Assembly: GCA_964458655.1 (NCBI GenBank) | Contig: CAYWJT010000080.1 | Location: 1 to 7,547, forward strand | Origin: CAYWJT01 sp964458655 | Lineage (GTDB): Bacteria; Acidobacteriota; Aminicenantia; Aminicenantales; Saccharicenantaceae | Direction: 5' to 3' | DNA length: 7,547 bases | In this document: positions 1 through 6,289 of the stretch, piece by piece | Numbering within the stretch: position 1 is the first letter of the stretch | Layout of the letters: each line of letters opens with the position of its first letter | Notes under the pieces: model-generated | The model's input: only the letters and a program-made list of their open reading frames with translations | Database searches by the model: none | Told to the model about the DNA's origin: nothing | Translations under genes and position numbers: made by a program

Positions 1-534
1 CCTGGCCGCGTGCTCGGCGACGCCGGCGAAGGGGAAGTGATGGAGCTCGCCCCGGAGACGCTCGACTGTGCCGTTCACAGCCAGTCTTTCGTGGATGAGA
101 TCGCCCTCCCAGCGGGCACGGTCTTTCTTGTAGAGCCTGACGCGGCGGTCGGGATACCACCCCGAATGCCTGATCCAGCGGCCGAGATACCAGGCCCGCC
201 GCGGCATGGAGAAGGCGGCGCAGCCCGGCTCGGAGAGTTTCAGGGCCGCGAGCTCTTCCCGCAACTCTGGTGAAAGGCGCTCATCGGCGTCGATAGAGAG
301 AATCCAGGCTTTCGAAGCCAAGCCGGCGGCGTAGTTCTTCTGGTCGGCAAAATCGGTCCACTTCCTTTCGAAAACGTGCTGGGTGTGACGCCGGGCGACC
401 TTGAGTGTATGGTCGGTGCTGAAGCAGTCGACGACGATGACCTCGTCCGCGACCCCCGAGAGGCTCTTGAGCGCGGCCTCTAGCCGCTTCTCCTCGTTCC
501 TCGTGATGATTACGGCCGAGATCTCCACAGCCAC
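1..534 (-). CDS. Family 2 glycosyltransferase, LPS-core/WaaE-like, C-terminus cut by window edge
   Basis: This is a 178-codon partial reading frame, open to the left edge, that probably transfers a sugar from a nucleotide-sugar donor to a lipopolysaccharide core or other surface glycan at the inner membrane. The start of the protein, E-I-S-A-V-I-I-T-R-N-E-E, is the GT-A nucleotide-binding strand. It is followed by V-A-D-E-V-I-V-V-D-C-F-S-T-D-H-T, then W-T-D-F-A-D-Q-K-N-Y-A, then L-S-I-D-A-D-E-R, the Asp-x-Asp metal/donor site near residues 80-84. W-Y-P-D-R-R-V-R-L-Y and H-E-R are also typical of WaaE/LgtF-like GT2 enzymes, which are about 250 residues long, so roughly 70 residues are missing. 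No ATG is available in this frame. A TAA lies just upstream, leaving GTG at 534 or GTG at 528 as start, and no strong Shine-Dalgarno is visible. It begins 34 bases after the TolC-family gene stop, which suggests co-transcription. The family call is firm; the acceptor is unknown. Confidence 0.88.
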   Translation of the reverse strand, partial: MAVEISAVIITRNEEKRLEAALKSLSGVADEVIVVDCFSTDHTLKVARRHTQHVFERKWTDFADQKNYAAGLASKAWILSIDADERLSPELREELAALKLSEPGCAAFSMPRRAWYLGRWIRHSGWYPDRRVRLYKKDRARWEGDLIHERLAVNGTVERLRGELHHFPFAGVAEHAAR

Positions 535-568
535 ATATTAACACAGCGGGGAAAAGGCGGGCAATACG

Positions 569-2113
569 CTACCTGATGCTGATGCGCCTCTTGTCCAGGA
601 TCTCGCCGCTGGCCTTCTCGACCCGAGCCAGGGAGATGTTGTAGTCGACCAAGGCCTTGAGCTCGGCCGACCTGGCGTTGGCCAGCTTCTCCTGATACTC
701 GAGCACGAAATAGTTCGTGGTCAGCCCGACGCCGAGCTTCTTGGTCTCGGCCTCCAGCCGTTTTTCGGCGAGCTCGCGCGCGACGCGGTAGGCGTCCACG
801 CGCTTGGCGTCGGTCTCGAGGTTGCGGACGGCGTCGGAGACCTCGAGCGCGACCTGCTGCTCCTGGAGCTTGAGCTGGGCCTGGGCCTTTTCGAGGTCCA
901 GTCGGGAGTAGGTATAGCCGGCCCGGCTGAACAGGTCGGCCATCGGGACCGACAGGTTGAGCGAGACCGACCAGTTGTTGTAGAGGAACTTGAAGGCGTC
1001 GCGGACGGCGTCCCAGGGGCTGCCCGGCTCGACGCCGACGATGATGCCGGTGAAGGGGTTGTCGTCCTGGTAAAGGATCCGGTCGCCGGCGATGCCCGGG
1101 CTGTAATAGGACAGCTTCAGGTCGAGGCTCGGCAGGAGCTGATTTTTGGCCACGCGGAAGTTGATGCGCTTGCCCTCGATCGAGAGGCGCACAGCCTCGA
1201 GCTCCGGCCGCTTGACCAGCGCTTTGGCGATGAGCTCGTCGTAGGAGACGGCCGCTTTCCGGAATTCCGGCTTGTCCGAGGGGATCACGCTGAGCTCCTC
1301 GCCCGGCTGTTCCGGTCGGAGATTGAGCATGGCCCGCAGCACCTCGTCGTTTCGTTTGACCAGGGCCTCGGCCTGCAGGATGTCGGCCTCGCGCTGGGCG
1401 ACCGTAGCCTCGGCGTTGAGCAGCTCGATGGGCGCCGTCTGGCCGAAATCAACTTCCTTCTTGGTCTTGGCCCAGAGCTCCCGGGCGAGCTCCAGGGACT
1501 GGCGTTTGACCTTGAGGTTCTCGATGGCGTAGACCAGGTTCCAGTAGGCTTCCTCGACCTGGAACACGACGTCCATCATGAGCTTACGGAACTGCGACTC
1601 GGACTGCTGGATGTTGACCTTGGCGATCTGGATCTCCCGGCCGGCGATCTTCGGCCCGAAACCCTGGAGGAGCGGCTGGGAGAAGGAGAAGTTCAGGCTG
1701 GTGCGGTAATAGGGGTTGAAGAGCTGAAAGGGCTGGTTGGTCTCAGAGCGGTTGTTGGCCAGGCTCAGCTCAAGCTGGCCGCCCGTCGGGAAAAGCTGGG
1801 TCAGGCCGAGCCCGTAGGTCATGGACTTCATGGTCGTCGTGCCCGAGCCCTGGAGCCACCAGGTCGACCTGGATTCCTGGTTGTCGTTGCCGAAATTCAA
1901 TGCCAGTTGGGGCATGAAGATCTCTTTGGCCAAGGTCAGATTGGCCTGGGCCAGGTCGGGATTGAGGACCTCGACTGCCAGGTTGAGGTTGTCCTTTAGC
2001 ACCCGGACTATGGAATCCTCGAGGCTTAGCGGCACTTCCTTCCTGGCCTGGGCCAGAGCCGGAAGGGCCAGTACGAGACAAAGCAGCAACAGGGCTGCGA
2101 CCGTTCTTTTCAT
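569..2113 (-). CDS. TolC-family outer-membrane efflux/secretion channel
   Basis: This 514-residue outer-membrane protein of the TolC/OEP family probably forms a trimeric beta-barrel plus periplasmic alpha-helical tunnel for efflux pumps or type I secretion. Residues 1-23 are a clear signal peptide: M-K-R, a Leu/Ala-rich core, and A-Q-A before R24. The mature protein shows the two-repeat OEP pattern. The first repeat opens with L-S-L-E-D-S-I-V-R-V-L-K-D-N-L. The second has A-L-V-K-R-P-E-L-E-A-V-R near residue 300 and then N-Q-L-L-P-S-L-D-L. Both repeats have long Gln/Glu/Ala-rich helices, and the C-terminus (Y-Q-E-K-L-A-N-A-R-S-A-E) is typical. An in-frame ATG exists at 2170, but I chose 2113 because GGAGG lies five bases upstream and the signal peptide starts there. 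It lies between tsaD and the glycosyltransferase. No adaptor or pump gene is visible in the window, so the substrate is unknown. Confidence 0.93.
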   Translation of the reverse strand: MKRTVAALLLLCLVLALPALAQARKEVPLSLEDSIVRVLKDNLNLAVEVLNPDLAQANLTLAKEIFMPQLALNFGNDNQESRSTWWLQGSGTTTMKSMTYGLGLTQLFPTGGQLELSLANNRSETNQPFQLFNPYYRTSLNFSFSQPLLQGFGPKIAGREIQIAKVNIQQSESQFRKLMMDVVFQVEEAYWNLVYAIENLKVKRQSLELARELWAKTKKEVDFGQTAPIELLNAEATVAQREADILQAEALVKRNDEVLRAMLNLRPEQPGEELSVIPSDKPEFRKAAVSYDELIAKALVKRPELEAVRLSIEGKRINFRVAKNQLLPSLDLKLSYYSPGIAGDRILYQDDNPFTGIIVGVEPGSPWDAVRDAFKFLYNNWSVSLNLSVPMADLFSRAGYTYSRLDLEKAQAQLKLQEQQVALEVSDAVRNLETDAKRVDAYRVARELAEKRLEAETKKLGVGLTTNYFVLEYQEKLANARSAELKALVDYNISLARVEKASGEILDKRRISIR

Positions 2114-2118
2114 TTCCG

Positions 2119-2123
2119 CCTCC
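2119..2123 (-). promoter_or_regulatory. Shine-Dalgarno deciding the TolC-family start
   Basis: GGAGG on the minus strand sits five bases before the ATG at 2113. It supports that start over the in-frame ATG at 2170, whose 19-residue extension would place a charged segment ahead of the signal peptide. Confidence 0.75.
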
Positions 2124-2159
2124 GTCCGCAGGGGACTTCTGCTTTCTTTTCTCACGGTA

Positions 2160-2189
2160 ATAATACGCAATAACTCGACGCCGGTTCAA
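2160..2189 (-). promoter_or_regulatory. Candidate sigma-70 promoter for the TolC-family gene
   Basis: On the minus strand TTGAAC (2189-2184, 4 of 6 to the -35 consensus) is followed after 18 bases by TATTAT (2165-2160, 5 of 6 to the -10 consensus). Transcription would begin near 2153, giving a leader of about 40 bases with the GGAGG site. The -35 overlaps the tsaD stop codon. The stretch is AT-rich within an otherwise GC-rich region, which adds some weight. This is pattern matching only. Confidence 0.38.
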
Positions 2190-3217
2190 CAGGCGGCGCG
2201 CGGATAGGCGTCCAGGTCCAGGTCGAGCGGCACGCCCGGCCCGACGCGGAAGCGCTTCAGGGCCAGCGCGCCGACCATGGCGGCGTTGTCGGTGCATAGT
2301 TTCGGGGAAGGCACGAATGCCGGCAGGCCCTCTTTCTCGGCCAGGCGGCCGAAGCCCGTCCTGAGCCGGGCGTTCCGGGCCACTCCCCCGCAGAGGATGA
2401 GGGAAGCCGGGCTGAGGCGCTCGCAGGTGGCCCTGACCTTGGCCAGCAGGGCCCGGGCGATGGTCTCCTCGAAACTGGCTAGGAAATCGGGGAGGCGCGG
2501 GTCGTCCTGGCTCAGCCCCTGCTCTTTTATGTGCTTGAGGGCGGCGGTCTTCAGGCCGCTGAAGCTGAAGTCCAGGCTCTTCTCCTTGGTCCTGGGCAGC
2601 CCGAACGGGAACCGGGCCGGGTCTCCGTTCTTGCCCAGCTTCTCGATGACCGGACCGCCGGGATAGCCCAGCCCGAGGAACTTGGCTACTTTATCCAGAG
2701 CCTCGCCGGCGGCGTCGTCACGGGTCCGGCCGATGAGCTCATAGCGGAGCGGCTCGCGCATGAAATAGAGGGAAGTGTGGCCGCCCGAAACGAGCAGGCC
2801 GAGCACGGGGTATCCGATCGCCGGGTTCTCCAAGAAAGCCGCTTCCAGGTGGGCTTCGAGATGGCTCACGCCGATGAGCGGCTTGTGGTAGTAGTAGGCC
2901 AGGCCCTTGGCGAAGGTCAGCCCGACGAGCAGCGAGCCGATGAGCCCCGGACCCTGTGTCACGGCGTAGAGGCCGACGTCGCCGGCGCCCACGCCGGCCC
3001 GGGTCAGGCTTTCGAGAACGATCGGGACGATCGACTTGATGTGCTGCCTCGAGGCGAGCTCGGGCACGACACCGCCGTAGGGGGCGTGGATCTCGTCCTG
3101 GGACAGGATGATATTGCTGAGCACTTCCGGCGCCGCGTCCCGACCCCGGTCCCGGAGGACAGCGGCCGAGGTCTCGTCGCAGGAAGTCTCAAGCCCTAAA
3201 ACCAGCATCTCAGGCAT
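2186..3217 (-). CDS. tsaD: tRNA N6-adenosine threonylcarbamoyltransferase TsaD
   Basis: TsaD transfers the threonylcarbamoyl group from threonylcarbamoyl-AMP to A37 of ANN-decoding tRNAs (t6A), acting in the cytoplasm with TsaB and TsaE. At 343 residues it has the normal bacterial length. The ASKHA-fold motifs occur in order: L-G-L-E-T-S-C-D-E-T-S (8-18), Y-G-G-V-V-P-E-L-A-S-R-Q-H (47-59), T-Q-G-P-G-L-I-G-S-L (87-96), the metal-binding H-L-E-A-H (119-123), V-S-G-G-H-T (143-148), D-F-S-F-S-G-L-K (216-223), C-G-G-V-A-x-N (276-282), and C-T-D-N-A-A-M (308-314) with metal ligand D310. No key residue is missing. The ATG at 3217 has AAGGA nine bases upstream; an ATG three codons later is a possible alternative start. 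It is first in a block with the TolC-family gene (72 bases downstream) and the glycosyltransferase. The identification is secure. Confidence 0.98.
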   Translation of the reverse strand: MPEMLVLGLETSCDETSAAVLRDRGRDAAPEVLSNIILSQDEIHAPYGGVVPELASRQHIKSIVPIVLESLTRAGVGAGDVGLYAVTQGPGLIGSLLVGLTFAKGLAYYYHKPLIGVSHLEAHLEAAFLENPAIGYPVLGLLVSGGHTSLYFMREPLRYELIGRTRDDAAGEALDKVAKFLGLGYPGGPVIEKLGKNGDPARFPFGLPRTKEKSLDFSFSGLKTAALKHIKEQGLSQDDPRLPDFLASFEETIARALLAKVRATCERLSPASLILCGGVARNARLRTGFGRLAEKEGLPAFVPSPKLCTDNAAMVGALALKRFRVGPGVPLDLDLDAYPRAAC

Positions 3218-3241
3218 TTCCGGTCATCCTTCCGCGAGCAG

Positions 3242-3250
3242 ATGATACCA
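3242..3250 (-). promoter_or_regulatory. Candidate extended -10 promoter for tsaD
   Basis: On the minus strand TGG-TATCAT (3250-3242) matches an extended -10 (TGn plus 5 of 6 to TATAAT), with no convincing -35 in the very GC-rich DNA upstream. Transcription would start near 3235, leaving a leader of about 18 bases that still contains the AAGGA site of tsaD. The fit is plausible but based on a single short motif. Confidence 0.33.
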
Positions 3251-3270
3251 GAAAAGCGGGCCGGCCGCGA

Positions 3271-3291
3271 CCGGGCCCCGAACCGGCCCGG
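3271..3291. repeat. Inverted repeat upstream of tsaD
   Basis: CCGGGCC (3271-3277) and GGCCCGG (3285-3291) form a perfect 7-base stem with a 7-base loop. On the minus strand it precedes further GC-rich palindromic sequence and a TTTT at 3256-3253, so it could help end read-through from the cassette upstream of tsaD. In DNA this GC-rich a 7-base repeat can also occur by chance. Confidence 0.4.
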
Positions 3292-3361
3292 ACGGGGACT
3301 CATTGAGACGGGCCCTTCTTCCTCAGCCGCTCTTCCTCGTCCGCGGCGACCGTGGTTGCGG

Positions 3362-3382
3362 ATCGTCCGCACTGGGGACGAT
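3362..3382. repeat. Inverted repeat in the middle gap
   Basis: ATCGTCC (3362-3368) and GGACGAT (3376-3382) form a perfect 7-base stem around a 7-base loop, GCACTGG. One copy of the duplicated word CCGCACTGGG spans the edge of the stem and the loop. No T tract follows on either strand, so a terminator is unlikely. Confidence 0.45.
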
Positions 3383-3543
3383 TTCCTGGTCGTGGCCAAG
3401 CTCCGACGATCGGCACGCGGCTAAAACGGAACCCCAGGTTCATATCTCCGCAGCGCAGACGGGGGTATCGTATTCTCCCGGCTCGCTGCCGCGCCGGCCT
3501 ATCCGCGACCCGCTGTGCAACCATCATCAGGCTCACTTAGCAT

Positions 3544-3566
3544 CGGCCCGAAGATGATTCGGGCCG
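3544..3566. repeat. Perfect 9-base inverted repeat, 5-base loop
   Basis: CGGCCCGAA (3544-3552) and TTCGGGCCG (3558-3566) are exact reverse complements around GATGA. It is the strongest hairpin in the gap. It lacks a T run on either side, so it is not a standard intrinsic terminator. It could be an RNA-stabilising hairpin, part of a structured RNA, or a REP-like element, though I see no second copy in this window. Confidence 0.55.
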
Positions 3567-3615
3567 GCAAGAGGGAAGCCGGGGAGCGCCCGCACTGGGA
3601 GATGCTGCAGGGCGT

Positions 3616-3641
3616 GAAAAGAGAACGACCCCGGTCAGTTC
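3616..3641 (-). terminator. Candidate intrinsic terminator of the low-GC cassette
   Basis: On the minus strand GAAC (3641-3638), a bulged T, GAC (3636-3634), a 4-base loop, GTC and GTTC form a 7-pair stem that includes the stop codon of the last propeller gene. It is followed by CTCTTTT (3622-3616). Position and T tract fit termination of the cassette; the short bulged stem makes it only moderate. Confidence 0.42.
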
Positions 3642-4720
3642 CCCCAGTCAATCAGATACTTTCTTATCCATGGCAGCCCTTCCGGGGTGCGGTTTACTAT
3701 AGAATAGATGCATCCGTTTTTTATTGTCCCGATCCGCTCGGCTCCGTCCAACGAGAATCGAGCTATATATGCGCCCTCCGCATCGAAAACATCATATCTG
3801 TTCATTCCGTCCGGACCATGACCGGCAACGCAGGCGAAGAAACGATTTTTGTCGTCGACCCAAAGGCCGCGGACAACCTCCTCCGAAACGCTTCCGCCAT
3901 TCTTTATGACCCCGGTCGAGCGCCCTTCGTGTCCCCTTGAAATGCGCATGACAGTCTGCCCTTCCGGGTTGAGGAGAACTATTTCGTATCTTGATGAAGA
4001 CATCCATGCAAAGGAATCGTCTTCCCTCAGAGCGCAGTGATATGCCGCCGCTCCGCCGGGTTCCGATCCTCCGACGGACCGCGCCAAAGTGTCGATCTTA
4101 ATAAAATGCTGACTTGCGGGGTCATATCTAACGAGCTCTCTCGCATTGCCTTTTCCGGAAGTCCTGACAAAAAACTGGCGGCCTCTTGAATCTACGGCCA
4201 GGAATCCAACGTGAGGCTCTGCGGCATCGACGGTCTTCTTTATCCTTCCTCTCAGGTCCAGATAGACTATTCGGCCCGTCAGGATGTCACACACTGCGAT
4301 ATCATTTTGCCGAAAGACCTTGATGAAAACAGGCAGCCCGAACTCGTCGTGCAAGTCTCTCGTGTTCCCGAAAGTCCAGCGTGTCCTGCTTCTTCGGTCA
4401 ATGCAAAAAACGCGTCCCTCTCTCGGATCCAGCACATAAAGGTTCTCTTCCGTGTCCAGGTCCAAAACGTTGATGAACCCGGGCCAATCATTCGAGACGT
4501 CCGGCCCCCTTCTATAGACCATTGCTTCCCTTAGCCTCATCTCCGGAGCGTTTCCTTTTACCTCAGTCGGCCCGGCCGGGCCGCTCAAGACTTTAATCAT
4601 GTCCGCGTAGGCTCGCCGCGTTTCCGCTCTTGCGACTGTTCGGAGAAAGAGCGAAGCCAGGCAAACGGCTATCATGACGCCCGAAGAGACGAAAAACGTG
4701 GCGAGATTAAACCGCCTCAT
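3635..4720 (-). CDS. Exported six-bladed beta-propeller protein (second of the cassette)
   Basis: This 361-residue protein of no known specific function has a repeat pattern fitting a six-bladed NHL/TolB-like beta-propeller. Residues 1-32 look like a signal peptide or anchor: M-R-R, a hydrophobic stretch near 9-26, and A-R-A at 30-32 as a possible cleavage site. Six blade-like repeats follow at about 83-118, 133-165, 171-210, 227-261, 283-324 and 330-358. Most have the form 'V-D-x-x-x-N/R-x-(Y/F)-hydrophobic ... Y/F-D-x-x-G' (for example N-L-Y-V-L-D-P near 93-99). No catalytic motif is visible; such propellers usually bind proteins, peptides or carbohydrate in the periplasm or at the cell surface. 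A GAAGG site lies seven bases before the ATG at 4720. It is the last gene of the low-GC cassette, 130 bases after the cysteine-rich peptide gene, and a candidate terminator overlaps its stop. It resembles the other propeller (5159-6268) only in architecture. Confidence 0.78.
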   Translation of the reverse strand: MRRFNLATFFVSSGVMIAVCLASLFLRTVARAETRRAYADMIKVLSGPAGPTEVKGNAPEMRLREAMVYRRGPDVSNDWPGFINVLDLDTEENLYVLDPREGRVFCIDRRSRTRWTFGNTRDLHDEFGLPVFIKVFRQNDIAVCDILTGRIVYLDLRGRIKKTVDAAEPHVGFLAVDSRGRQFFVRTSGKGNARELVRYDPASQHFIKIDTLARSVGGSEPGGAAAYHCALREDDSFAWMSSSRYEIVLLNPEGQTVMRISRGHEGRSTGVIKNGGSVSEEVVRGLWVDDKNRFFACVAGHGPDGMNRYDVFDAEGAYIARFSLDGAERIGTIKNGCIYSIVNRTPEGLPWIRKYLIDWGN

Positions 4721-4850
4721 CTCCTGGCCTTCTGCATAAACTAGTGCGGCGTTATCGCCTCTGTTTATGCCCCTGTTGTTCGCCGGAAAGCATCCCTCCG
4801 TCCTAATGAACTCGATGCTTGTTCATCCGCCTTGCCCTTTTCCCCTGTCA
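4721..4850 (-). other. 130-base spacer between peptide gene and second propeller gene
   Basis: No gene is supported here. The longest minus-strand frame starting at the peptide stop is 28 codons with no resemblance to anything I know. A small inverted repeat, ATGAAC (4806-4811) and GTTCAT (4821-4826), and a weaker GGCG/CGCC pair (4747-4758) could form RNA hairpins that set different expression levels for the genes on each side. No clear promoter is seen. Confidence 0.5.
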
Positions 4851-5162
4851 TCAATCGGGCAGCCCACAATACAGGTCCTCGCAGCCGTAAGTGACCCTAC
4901 GTATGTATCCGTCGTTGCAGAGCACATAATATTCGCAATCGCAAAGCCATGAGTTTGACGGATTGCGACACCAGCATCCCGTCCTGAAGACTTCTCCGTC
5001 ACACTGGCCACCTACGGTCCCACACCATTGCACGCACCAATCCCTTTCCCACCCTTGGCAGTTACAAGGGCGAGTGCCGCCGGAGCCTGGCGGATCCTTG
5101 GAATAGATGACCGAAATGCATAACAACAAAGAAATCAGGTAGGCAACAAAGACCCTTTTCAT
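4851..5162 (-). CDS. Small secreted cysteine-rich protein (12 Cys in mature part)
   Basis: I do not recognise this 103-residue protein. Residues 1-21 are a convincing Sec signal peptide: M-K-R, a hydrophobic core, then V-I-Y-S before K22. The Cys at 15 is inside the core and lacks a proper lipobox. The mature part of about 82 residues has 12 cysteines at 33, 35, 43, 47, 54, 63, 65, 74, 76, 82, 94 and 99, including three C-x-C pairs. It also has five Trp and many Gly, with almost no long hydrophobic stretch. That composition fits a small protein held together by up to six disulfides, or a metal-binding one, outside the cytoplasm. It has AGGAGG six bases before its ATG, and its start overlaps the propeller stop as ATGA, so the two are probably translationally coupled. 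The tandem thioredoxin-fold protein of the same cassette is an obvious candidate for its folding. A bacteriocin, adhesive or signalling peptide are all possible; none is shown. Confidence 0.82.
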   Translation of the reverse strand: MKRVFVAYLISLLLCISVIYSKDPPGSGGTRPCNCQGWERDWCVQWCGTVGGQCDGEVFRTGCWCRNPSNSWLCDCEYYVLCNDGYIRRVTYGCEDLYCGLPD

Positions 5163-6268
5163 GGCCTCCCTCCTTCTTTTTTTTCTATATACTTGCTGAT
5201 GCGTATTTCTCCATCTTCGATTTTACAGGCATAGAACGCACCCGCTTCATCACAGCCAAAAGGCGGCCGGACCGCATCCGGGAATCTCAAGATACAGACC
5301 AAAGTCCCGTTCTTGTCGTACTTGTAGATCTCATATTTCCGCACGGATTCATTGGCATAGAAAAGACAGATCATGTCGAATCGGTCAACGATGAGATGGA
5401 AGGGGACAATCCAGCCTTCGTCTTTCTTTGTTGCTAAAGCGCTCAACCTCTCTTGGAAGTCCTTAATGAATATCCGATTTTCTATCATGAACCTGCGGAC
5501 CAGCCTGTCAGCCTGGTCAAAAACGAATGCCTTCAAAGCATAATTCGATACGGCAACGAGCGTCCCATCACGCATCACGGCTTTCCTCAAATGGAAATCC
5601 GCCACGAATGGGGAATCCGCAAAACGCGCCGGCGTCCTAAAAGGGAAAGAAAAATGTTCTTTCGCGTCCAGGAAGCTGTTCTTCCTGCTCAGATCTTTGT
5701 CGAATCTGTGTATTAACCTGCCTTCCACGTTAGAAACGAAATAGATGTCCCCTTGTCCATTGACTGCTGCTGAATCGAGGACCCTGGCCGCAAACGGCAT
5801 TTTCCGGCTCCTGACGAACCTGAATGAGCTGTCAAACATGGACAGCCTGTCATTGCCCGGGTCATAAACATAAAATTTCCCATCGTTGCCCAAGGACATT
5901 TTAAGAGGCGCGCTCCTGGGATTGCCCATGAATTCTCCCGGGCCTTGACCCTGTTCCCCATAGGATGCCGCAAACCTGCCGGCGGGGCCAAATTTGAAAA
6001 TTTTGTTCCAACCTGAATCGGCGACAAAAAGGTACCCTTCGCCATCCAGGCATACCGAATCGCACTTTGAAAACCCCGTCGTAAGTGATGCCGATATGTT
6101 CGCGGAATATTCGCTTATTTCCTCGAGCCGATAGATCGGTATCGTGCGCGATTCCCCGATGTTCCTACCGCAGCAATAAGCCAGCAACGCCGCGATGACA
6201 ACCGCGCTCTTCCAGGACCCTGGCCACTTCGCGCGCCCGGACTGAGAGAGCCAAGGACTAGCGGTCAT
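5159..6268 (-). CDS. Six-bladed beta-propeller protein (first of the cassette), exported or lipid-anchored
   Basis: This 369-residue protein is of the six-bladed NHL-like propeller type. After a charged N-terminus, residues 21-31 are hydrophobic and end in Y-C-C-G (31-34). A Cys there suggests a lipoprotein, although Tyr or Cys at -1 is not a canonical lipobox. Blades lie at about 70-103, 122-158, 166-195, 229-260, 294-329 and 337-360. Between the first two is Y-G-E-Q-G-Q-G-P-G-E-F (103-113), a loop signature common in this family. No enzyme motif is visible, so a binding or scaffold role outside the cytoplasm is likely. The ATG at 6268 has only AAGGA twelve bases upstream, which is far, but no better start precedes the hydrophobic segment. 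It follows the thioredoxin-fold gene by 21 bases, and its stop overlaps the peptide start as ATGA. An 8-base A run (5184-5177 on the minus strand) lies near its 3' end. Confidence 0.83.
   Translation of the reverse strand: MTASPWLSQSGRAKWPGSWKSAVVIAALLAYCCGRNIGESRTIPIYRLEEISEYSANISASLTTGFSKCDSVCLDGEGYLFVADSGWNKIFKFGPAGRFAASYGEQGQGPGEFMGNPRSAPLKMSLGNDGKFYVYDPGNDRLSMFDSSFRFVRSRKMPFAARVLDSAAVNGQGDIYFVSNVEGRLIHRFDKDLSRKNSFLDAKEHFSFPFRTPARFADSPFVADFHLRKAVMRDGTLVAVSNYALKAFVFDQADRLVRRFMIENRIFIKDFQERLSALATKKDEGWIVPFHLIVDRFDMICLFYANESVRKYEIYKYDKNGTLVCILRFPDAVRPPFGCDEAGAFYACKIEDGEIRISKYIEKKEGGRP
5169..5174 (-). promoter_or_regulatory. Strong Shine-Dalgarno of the cysteine-rich peptide
   Basis: A perfect AGGAGG lies six bases before the peptide ATG, inside the last codons of the upstream propeller gene. 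It is the best ribosome site in the cassette and suggests the peptide is made in larger amounts than its neighbours. Confidence 0.8.
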
Positions 6269-6289
6269 GCCAGCGCACCATCCTTTTTT

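Larger units (their letters stand above)
3218..3634. other. 417-base GC-rich gap without a convincing gene
   Basis: Short open frames exist on both strands, but none has a good start site, a recognisable domain or a natural composition, so I call no gene here. The stretch shares the high GC of the left block (68% on the sampled line 3541-3600) and contains at least three perfect inverted repeats, listed separately, plus the tail of the cassette terminator. It also carries the 10-base word CCGCACTGGG twice (3367-3376 and 3590-3599). It may be decayed coding DNA, a structured RNA, or simply spacer. Confidence 0.6.

Noticed and set aside
2114..2170. 19-residue N-terminal extension of the TolC-family protein from the ATG at 2170
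   Set aside because: It would bury the signal peptide behind a charged segment and overlap the candidate promoter, while GGAGG clearly marks 2113.
2531..3199. A 222-codon plus-strand frame opposite tsaD
   Set aside because: It is the antisense shadow of a secure tsaD gene in GC-rich DNA, with no recognisable motif.
3300..3536. A 78-codon minus-strand frame ending A-A-D-E-E-E-R-L-R-K-K-G-P-S-Q, which looked like a natural protein tail
   Set aside because: The rest is Arg/Pro/Gly-rich without any domain, competing frames of similar length exist on both strands, and no ribosome site precedes it. It is the kind of frame GC-rich DNA gives by chance.
3367..3599. Direct repeat CCGCACTGGG (3367-3376, 3590-3599) as a possible attachment or insertion-site duplication
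   Set aside because: It is only 10 bases, both copies lie on the same side of the cassette, and no integrase or transposase is present.
4766..4853. A 28-codon frame starting at the stop of the Cys-rich peptide gene (TGATGA overlap)
   Set aside because: It is short, polar and of low complexity, with no signal peptide or similarity. The overlapping ATG can arise by chance.
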